Shown: positions 5,572 to 10,038 of the stretch, one piece after another
How positions within the stretch are numbered: the first letter of the stretch is position 1
Layout: every line of letters starts with the position of its first letter
Source of the DNA: Candidatus Omnitrophota bacterium
Lineage (GTDB): Bacteria; Omnitrophota; Gorgyraeia; Gygaellales; JAHJCI01
Length of the DNA stretch: 10,038 nucleotides
Reading direction: 5' to 3'
Assembly (NCBI GenBank): GCA_018813085.1
Contig: JAHJCI010000094.1
Coordinates: 1 to 10,038 of the forward strand
Made by a program: the position numbers and the translations under genes
Notes under the pieces: generated by a model
The model's input: only the letters and a program-made list of their open reading frames with translations
Databases searched by the model: none
What the model was told of the DNA's origin: nothing

Positions 5572-5624
5572 CCCCGCTAGAGATCCTACTTACTCTTTTA
5601 AATTCTGGATATCTATAGCGGGGT
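5571..5624 (-). terminator. Hairpin after the PlsC-like gene, probable transcription terminator
   Basis: ACCCCGCTAGAGA (5571-5583) and TCTATAGCGGGGT (5612-5624) pair at 12 of 13 positions, and the stem can be extended inward by ATCC/GGAT. It begins 15 nt past the stop codon of the acyltransferase-like gene. On the minus strand only TTTACAAAAT follows, so the U tract is poor and termination may be incomplete or Rho-assisted. Confidence 0.5.
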
Positions 5625-5638
5625 AAACAGAAAAATGG

Positions 5639-6199
5639 CTATTGCTTTAATTTCTCAACGGATTCTTTAATTTTTTGCATTAAAGTTTGGATATTTTCCA
5701 GATTAACAATCATATTCTGCTGTTCGCTCAGATTATATACCGGGCCAAAAGTAATATTGATAGCGCAGGGATTTAGCGCTTCCTGAGTAATGGCCGCAGG
5801 TAAGATATTGCATCCTGACCTTAAACAAAAAAGGGCAATCCCGCGGTTGATATCGCCAGGATAAAAAACCAGCAATCCGCCCTTTTTAAGAGCCCTAAAG
5901 GCAGAACGAAATCCGGTCGTATCAGGAAGCTGCGGCTCAAGTAAAAAACAGCCGTAAAAAATTTTAAGCAGCAACATTGGCAGAGTAGCTTTTAAAACCG
6001 AGGGAGAAATTGCCCAATAAATTTTACGCGCTACTGCTGCCTCCAGGGCCAAGGCGGTTATTGGATTCGGCTGATTGCCTAAAATCACTATTGCCGCAGC
6101 CTGCGAGATATTCTCCCTGCCGCTAACCTGTATTTTAAGTTTATAGAAAAACTTTATCGCAGGAATAATAACCAGTATTTTTAGTAATTTCCAAATCAA
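5639..6199 (-). CDS. PlsC-like lysophospholipid acyltransferase homologue with lost catalytic motif
   Basis: This 186-residue protein follows the PlsC/LPLAT layout: an N-terminal hydrophobic helix (residues 5-19), VSGRENIS (25-32, family 'v.G.enlp'), the position of catalytic motif I (GNQPNPIT, 41-48), and ALKKGGLLVFYPGDINRG (103-120), matching 'L..G..v.iFPEGtRs'. A later NILPAAI matches 'vPivPvai'. The family normally needs NHxxxxD; here His is Gln43 and Asp is replaced by Thr48, and the PEG core of motif III is PGD. It therefore probably does not transfer acyl groups by the usual mechanism. The start is TTG (6197-6199), chosen because AGGAGG (6208-6213) lies eight bases before it and no in-frame ATG precedes the conserved part. 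It could be a non-catalytic lipid-binding relative or a diverged enzyme. Confidence 0.65.
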   Translation of the reverse strand: MIWKLLKILVIIPAIKFFYKLKIQVSGRENISQAAAIVILGNQPNPITALALEAAVARKIYWAISPSVLKATLPMLLLKIFYGCFLLEPQLPDTTGFRSAFRALKKGGLLVFYPGDINRGIALFCLRSGCNILPAAITQEALNPCAINITFGPVYNLSEQQNMIVNLENIQTLMQKIKESVEKLKQ

Positions 6200-6207
6200 A
6201 ACTAAGA

Positions 6208-6213
6208 CCTCCT
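6208..6213 (-). promoter_or_regulatory. Ribosome binding site fixing the TTG start of the PlsC-like gene
   Basis: A full AGGAGG on the minus strand is separated by eight bases from the TTG at 6197-6199. This is the best reason to accept a rare start codon for that gene. Confidence 0.7.
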
Positions 6214-6269
6214 GCTTTCTGCCTTCTATATAGGGAACTGATTAATAAATCAAATTGTCCAGGAAAAAA

Positions 6270-6644
6270 TCAGTAATATTCGGATATTCCCTTTTCTTCC
6301 TGCTTAAAATAATTTACCGTTTTCTCCAGGGCCTGTTTATTCTTTTTCTCTACCGAAAGGAAGATTACTCTGGTATCATAGACTAAATCAGCTACGACTT
6401 CTTTTGATTCTAAAACGCTGCCGATGAGCGTTATGGATTTGGATTCAAAGGGGAGACCGATTTCCAAAGCTAATTCCGCTCCCGCGGACAATTTTCGCTT
6501 GGTAACAAATATCATGCCTCCTATGCTGATATCTTTAGTCTGGGTTATATCTGTTTTTTCTGCATCCTCCAGGAGCCGGTAAGTGACTAAAAACCTTCCC
6601 TTTGCGCGCTGGTCTTTTCTTTTCTCTGAACCTGAATATGCCAT
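6270..6644 (-). CDS. PilZ-domain protein, probable cyclic-di-GMP receptor
   Basis: A 124-residue soluble protein consisting almost wholly of one PilZ domain. Both ligand motifs are intact: RxxxR (R9, R13) near the N-terminus and DxSxxG (D38-I-S40-I-G-G43) ahead of the beta barrel. PilZ proteins bind cyclic-di-GMP and pass the signal to motility, polysaccharide or regulatory partners. There is no fused output domain, so it must act through a partner that is not visible here. The C-terminus (about 95-124) is lysine- and glutamate-rich and likely helical. Ribosome site AGGAGG lies about six bases before the ATG. The gene is 20 nt after the pseudouridine synthase and about 70 nt before the PlsC-like gene, so it sits in the same minus-strand run. 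Confidence 0.88.
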   Translation of the reverse strand: MAYSGSEKRKDQRAKGRFLVTYRLLEDAEKTDITQTKDISIGGMIFVTKRKLSAGAELALEIGLPFESKSITLIGSVLESKEVVADLVYDTRVIFLSVEKKNKQALEKTVNYFKQEEKGISEYY

Positions 6645-6664
6645 CTTATCCCTCCTATATGCCC

Positions 6665-7282
6665 TTACTTGAGAAAGCGGTTAAAATATGCCGGCAGCTC
6701 TGTTTCCAGATGAATCTCCTTCCCGGTCACGGGATGTAAAAATCGCAATCCCTGTGCATGCAGGCATAGCTTCTTTGACTTAATTTTAAAATCCCTTCGA
6801 AAAGCAAACCTGCTCTCTCCGATAACCGGGTGGCCGATTTGTTTGAAGTGAAGGCGAATCTGGTTTTTGCGACCCGTTAATGGGCTAACCCGCAGAACGC
6901 TGAAATCTTTAAATCTGCAGATTGCTTTATAGCGCGTAAGAGCGGACTTCCCGCTTAAGGGAGTGTTAATTTCTCCCTGCGCCTTAGCAAGCAACCCATC
7001 AACAACTGCTATATAAACTTTATTTACTGCTTTCTTTTTAAATTCCTGCATCATCTTTTGCTGGATAGACTTGCCCTTGGCAAGAATTATTAAGCCTGAG
7101 GTATGGCGGTCGAGCCTGTGACAGGCATGAAGGCTGAAAGCTGCGCCTTTTTTCTTAAGATCTTCGTTTAATATCTTAATCAACGTACGGTTTTTTTCTT
7201 TTGGGGAGGGGATAGTCAATAATCCCGGGGGTTTATTTACAACTAAAAGCCAGTTATCTTCGTAAATTACGGGAATAGCCAT
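6665..7282 (-). CDS. RluA-family RNA pseudouridine synthase
   Basis: A 205-residue protein with the RluA catalytic motif HRLDRHTSG (residues 55-63), in which D58 should be the nucleophile that isomerises uridine to pseudouridine in rRNA or tRNA. Other family blocks are YEDNWLLVVNKPPGL (7-21), KVYIAVVDG, SPLTGRKNQIRLHF (the 'TGR.HQIR.H' motif with N for H), GHPVIGE and LCLHAQGLRFLHPVTGKE. There is no N-terminal S4 domain, and the length is at the short end, so it resembles the RluA/TruC-like single-domain members rather than RluC/RluD. The target RNA cannot be inferred. It follows nadA by 16 nt; its ribosome site is weak (AAGCG just before the ATG). Confidence 0.92.
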   Translation of the reverse strand: MAIPVIYEDNWLLVVNKPPGLLTIPSPKEKNRTLIKILNEDLKKKGAAFSLHACHRLDRHTSGLIILAKGKSIQQKMMQEFKKKAVNKVYIAVVDGLLAKAQGEINTPLSGKSALTRYKAICRFKDFSVLRVSPLTGRKNQIRLHFKQIGHPVIGESRFAFRRDFKIKSKKLCLHAQGLRFLHPVTGKEIHLETELPAYFNRFLK

Positions 7283-7298
7283 CGCTTTATGTGTAATC

Positions 7299-8234
7299 TT
7301 AGATAATTTTAAGCATTCTCTCGATAGCTTTCTTTGCTTTGCGGCGGATTGATTCCTTAACCCTCACTTCAAACCTTAATTCCTCAAGCGCAGTGAGTAT
7401 GTTTGATAACCTCGCCCGCTTCATATCAGAACATAACGCCTTCTGCGTAGCCGGATAGAATTCTTTCCCGGGGTTATTCTTCTTCAAGACATAAATTAAC
7501 CCGGCTTCTGTGCCGATAATGAACTCTTTGGCTTTATTTGTTTTGGCAAATTTACACATCTGGCTCGTGGATAATGCGGCAGCGGATAAACTAATTACCT
7601 CAGGTAGGCATTCCGGATGGACAATTACAGAGGCGCGGGGGTGAAATTTCTTTACCCTCTTAATATCTGCAGGTAGAATCCTGGCGTGAATAGGGCAAAA
7701 CCCGTCCCAGGCAATCAGCTTCCTCCCGGTCCTGCGAGAAACAAAATCAGCGAGATTTTTATCAGGAACAAAAATAATCTCCCTGCTTCCTGCTTTGGGA
7801 AAATCATTGGATATAGCCTTGACTACGCTAACTGCATTAGCTGAAGTACAGCATATATCCAACTCTGCCTTTACGGCTGCCGAGGTATTAACATAACCGA
7901 CTACAATTGCCCGGGGATGCTTATGCTTCAATGCCCTCAAATCACGGACAGAAATCATATCCGCCATCGGACAGCCGGAATTCAGATCCGGCATAAGTAT
8001 TTTTTTATCAGGGCAGAGGATAGATGCCGTCTCAGCCATAAAATGCACCCCGCAGAAAACAACTACCCGTGCTTTCGTTCCGGCTGCGATACGGCTTAAC
8101 TCCAGGGAATCGCCGCAATAATCGGCAATATCCTGTACCTCCGGCAACTGATAATTATGGGCTACGATTATCGCCCGGTGTTTCTTCTTTAATTTACTGA
8201 TTTCTCTAATAATCCTGTTCTCAAATTTACTCAT
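7299..8234 (-). CDS. nadA: Quinolinate synthase
   Basis: A 311-residue enzyme of normal NadA length. NadA condenses iminoaspartate with dihydroxyacetone phosphate to give quinolinate for NAD synthesis, using an oxygen-sensitive [4Fe-4S] cluster. The three expected cluster cysteines are visible: C88 (NSGCPMAD), C180 (DGFCPIH) and C268 (ALCSDMK), spaced as in characterised NadA proteins. Other blocks are AHNYQ (25-29), CGVHFMAETA (61-70), DICCTSANA, HPEC (206-209) and GTEAGLIYVLKKNNP (241-255). NadB and NadC are not in the window, so the rest of the pathway lies elsewhere. The ATG has AGGTG eight bases upstream. The upstream gap to mnmA contains a palindromic repeat (8261-8366), and no clear promoter was found there. 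Confidence 0.96.
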   Translation of the reverse strand: MSKFENRIIREISKLKKKHRAIIVAHNYQLPEVQDIADYCGDSLELSRIAAGTKARVVVFCGVHFMAETASILCPDKKILMPDLNSGCPMADMISVRDLRALKHKHPRAIVVGYVNTSAAVKAELDICCTSANAVSVVKAISNDFPKAGSREIIFVPDKNLADFVSRRTGRKLIAWDGFCPIHARILPADIKRVKKFHPRASVIVHPECLPEVISLSAAALSTSQMCKFAKTNKAKEFIIGTEAGLIYVLKKNNPGKEFYPATQKALCSDMKRARLSNILTALEELRFEVRVKESIRRKAKKAIERMLKII

Positions 8235-8260
8235 TTAATCAGCACCTGATAGAATTCATC

Positions 8261-8366
8261 ATTCCACAGATTAACACAGATAGAAATCGCAAGATAATCA
8301 CAGATATGCTCAATAATATCTGCGCTCATCTGTAAAAAAATCTGTGCCCATCTGTGTATTGGAATA
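8261..8366. repeat. ACAGAT/ATCTGT-rich palindromic intergenic repeat
   Basis: Between mnmA and nadA lies a roughly 106-bp imperfect palindrome bounded by ATTCCA and TGGAAT. The left half holds three ACAGAT (8266, 8276, 8300); the right half holds three ATCTGT (8328, 8340, 8350) plus one ATCTGC (8318). The 'CACAGATTAACACAGAT' wording resembles dispersed intergenic repeats seen in many environmental genomes. It has no coding capacity. On RNA it could fold into a long interrupted stem and act as an attenuating or stabilising element between the two genes. Confidence 0.6.
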
Positions 8367-8369
8367 CTC

Positions 8370-9404
8370 TTAAATATAACTAATTATACCCCCACCGATT
8401 ACCATATTGCGCTTATAAAATACAGCAGACTGCCCCGGGGTGATTGCAAACTGAGGCCTCTTAAATTTAACCCGCAGGCATCCTTTTTCCGGAACCACTT
8501 CAGCCTGAGCCTCTTTATGATTATATCTTATCTTCGTCCTGTAAACAACCTTCTTCTTCGGGGCCCGGATTAGAAAATTTGCCCGGATAACCTTAAACTC
8601 CCTGCCGCAGGCGTCATTTCTTGAGGCTAAAGTAATTTGATTCCTGACGACATCTATCTTTGATATATAAGCCCTTTCTCCCAGCGCCACATTTAAACCA
8701 TCGCGCTGGCCAACCGTATAAAAAGCAACGCCTTTATGCTGGCCCAAAATTTTACCCGAAGTGCTTAGAATTAATCCCGGCTTTATTCTGCCGGCGAGCC
8801 TTTTCTTTAAGAAAACACGGTAATCTCTGCCTGCAAGAAAACAGATTTCCTGGCTTTCATTACCATATTCTACAGGCAACTTCATCTCTTTGGCGATTTC
8901 AATAACTGCCTGCTTGGTAAAATTTTCCAAGGGAAAAAGCGTATTCTTTAATTGAGACTGGCTAAGGCGGTAGAGAAAATATGATTGGTCCTTATTCTTA
9001 TCCCTGCCCTTTCTGATTAAAAATCCCTCTTTGGTTTTTATCCTGCCTACATAATGCCCGGTAGCCAGAAAATCATAATTCCATGCAAGAACCTGCTTCA
9101 AGAGAACGCCGAATTTTATATACTGATTGCAGCGCACGCAGGGATTAGGCGTCCTGCCGGCAAGATACTCTTTCAGAAAGTTATTTATTACCTTCTCCTC
9201 TAGGATTTTGTTAAAATCTACTACGCGATGCCTTATCCCCAGGTAATCGCTGACTCTCCTGGCACTACTCACCGCCTGAGAACCGCAAAGGCCGAAAGAC
9301 ATAGTAATCCCGGTTACGTCAAATCCCTTTTCTATAAGTATTGCCGCGGCAGTCGAAGAATCAACGCCGCCGCTCATAGCAACCGCCACTCTTTTATTTG
9401 CCAT
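8370..9404 (-). CDS. mnmA: tRNA-specific 2-thiouridylase MnmA
   Basis: A 344-residue enzyme that activates U34 of Lys, Glu and Gln tRNAs with ATP and inserts sulfur to give 2-thiouridine. The PP-loop motif SGGVDSS is at residues 11-17. The nucleophile region NPCVRCN (87-93) has C92 at the catalytic position, and SQEICFLAG (184-192) carries the second catalytic cysteine C188. TGHYVGRI, DKNKDQSYFLYRL and HKGVAFYTVGQRDGL are further family blocks, followed by the C-terminal beta-barrel. I chose the ATG at 9402-9404, because AGGA (9413-9416) lies eight bases upstream and the family begins a few residues before the PP-loop. An in-frame ATG at 9459-9461, overlapping the upstream stop codon, would add 19 basic residues with no family counterpart. 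Confidence 0.95.
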   Translation of the reverse strand: MANKRVAVAMSGGVDSSTAAAILIEKGFDVTGITMSFGLCGSQAVSSARRVSDYLGIRHRVVDFNKILEEKVINNFLKEYLAGRTPNPCVRCNQYIKFGVLLKQVLAWNYDFLATGHYVGRIKTKEGFLIRKGRDKNKDQSYFLYRLSQSQLKNTLFPLENFTKQAVIEIAKEMKLPVEYGNESQEICFLAGRDYRVFLKKRLAGRIKPGLILSTSGKILGQHKGVAFYTVGQRDGLNVALGERAYISKIDVVRNQITLASRNDACGREFKVIRANFLIRAPKKKVVYRTKIRYNHKEAQAEVVPEKGCLRVKFKRPQFAITPGQSAVFYKRNMVIGGGIISYI

Positions 9405-9454
9405 TTTAGAAATCCTGCTTTTTCTTATTGGGGTTTTGCTCTTTCTAACGCTGC

Positions 9455-10038
9455 TTAACATTCTAACCTGACTCCGGCCTCAACCCATCTTCCCGGCTGA
9501 GGAATTCCTTCTATTGCCTGATATTCGACATTAAGAAGATTTGTTATCCTTAAGAAAATCTGAGAGTATTTATTTAAGTTATAACTAAGGCGGGTATTTA
9601 ACAGCAGCCATCCATCGCGATTCGGTTTTTTCTTATAATTCAATCCAATAGTCTGGACTCCAAAGGGCAGATTAAGACTAAATATACAATTAACAATGTG
9701 CCGGATATAATTTTGCCCGTATTTATAAAGATAGCCTTGACCGTTGATGCGCTTATTGATATATGTATAATTGGAATCTAAAGTAAAATCTTCAGTTAGT
9801 TCTAACCTTAAATAACCCTCTATCCCAAATACTTCACTATCGGTTATATTTTCTGCTTTCCATTTGGGCTGGACCGGAGTAGATTTTATCCAATCAATAA
9901 AATCTTCCTCCTGCCTTAAGAAAAATGTTGTCCCTGCTGAGGAATTCTCTTTTTTATAATCCAGGCCGGCTTCATAATTTAATGACTCCTCACAAGACAA
10001 CCCGGAATCTCCGGTTGTAGTAGGGTCGTCATAATAAA
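9455..10038 (-). CDS. TonB-dependent outer-membrane receptor, C-terminal part (runs off the window)
   Basis: The frame is open to the right edge (193 residues seen), so the TTG near 9998-10000 is an internal leucine codon, not a start. The segment reads as the end of a TonB-dependent beta-barrel: a 'GDSGLSCEESLNYEAGLDY' stretch matches the 'GNp.LkpEkS.nyElGl.Y' family motif. Alternating strand-like segments follow (e.g. FTLDSNYTYI), and the end ITNLLNVEYQ...GIPQPGRWVEAGVRL matches the C-terminal 'v.NLfd..Y....g.p.pGR....gv...'. Such receptors import cobalamin, iron chelates or glycans across the outer membrane using TonB energy; the ligand is not readable here. The final residue is Cys (LEC) rather than the usual aromatic. 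The stop overlaps an alternative mnmA ATG. Confidence 0.85.
   Translation of the reverse strand, partial: YYDDPTTTGDSGLSCEESLNYEAGLDYKKENSSAGTTFFLRQEEDFIDWIKSTPVQPKWKAENITDSEVFGIEGYLRLELTEDFTLDSNYTYINKRINGQGYLYKYGQNYIRHIVNCIFSLNLPFGVQTIGLNYKKKPNRDGWLLLNTRLSYNLNKYSQIFLRITNLLNVEYQAIEGIPQPGRWVEAGVRLEC

Noticed and set aside
8261..8366. CRISPR-like array from the repeated ACAGAT units
   Set aside because: Units are only six bases, occur in both orientations and have no regular spacers.
9405..9461. Longer mnmA start at the ATG overlapping the receptor stop codon
   Set aside because: The added 19 residues are basic and have no counterpart in the family. The downstream ATG has a well-placed AGGA.
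9455..10000. Complete small protein starting with TTG near 10000
   Set aside because: The frame continues to the window edge and the upstream residues fit the same receptor motif, so it is the end of a larger gene.

Overview
The window looks like a piece of chromosome from an uncultured Gram-negative, probably anaerobic bacterium. Candidatus Omnitrophota is my best guess; this is inference and no taxonomic marker was tested. Support for a Gram-negative cell is a TonB-dependent outer-membrane receptor and a lipoprotein with a lipobox-like cysteine. A rubredoxin-first ('reverse') rubrerythrin and an iron-sulfur quinolinate synthase fit an anaerobic or microaerophilic life. The small lipoprotein looks like the DUF3568 type often seen in Omnitrophota-like genomes. 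Every recognised protein and tRNA gene lies on the minus strand, so transcription runs from right to left.

Right part (10038 to about 5570): the C-terminal part of a TonB-dependent receptor, mnmA (tRNA 2-thiouridylase), a small ACAGAT-rich palindromic intergenic repeat, nadA (quinolinate synthase), an RluA-family pseudouridine synthase, a PilZ (cyclic-di-GMP binding) protein and a PlsC-like acyltransferase homologue whose catalytic motif is lost. These are tightly packed, with spacings from 7-nt overlap to about 135 nt. They end at a long hairpin (5571-5624). They are mostly housekeeping genes with no single shared pathway.

Middle part (5571 to 924): a strong sigma70-like promoter abuts that hairpin. 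It would start a transcript with a perfect 15-bp hairpin at its very 5' end, followed by a sodium-dependent SNF-family transporter and the lipoprotein. Next comes a tRNA-Phe(GAA) gene with its own near-consensus promoter, then rubrerythrin, a HI0933-family flavoprotein and Maf. The last two genes overlap by 13 nt.

Left part (923 to 1): the most unusual structure. A threonine-type tRNA gene (halves at 724-757 and 543-580) is interrupted in its anticodon loop by a 143-bp segment (581-723). That segment is bounded by 20-bp imperfect inverted repeats and carries a complete second tRNA-Thr(CGU). Removing the segment on paper gives a 72-nt tRNA body of the same length as the inner one, with the same anticodon-loop sequence. 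The arrangement resembles a tiny REP/MITE-like element that broke a tRNA gene while carrying its own replacement. After a roughly 330-bp stretch without a convincing gene, the window ends inside the start of an MFS transporter.
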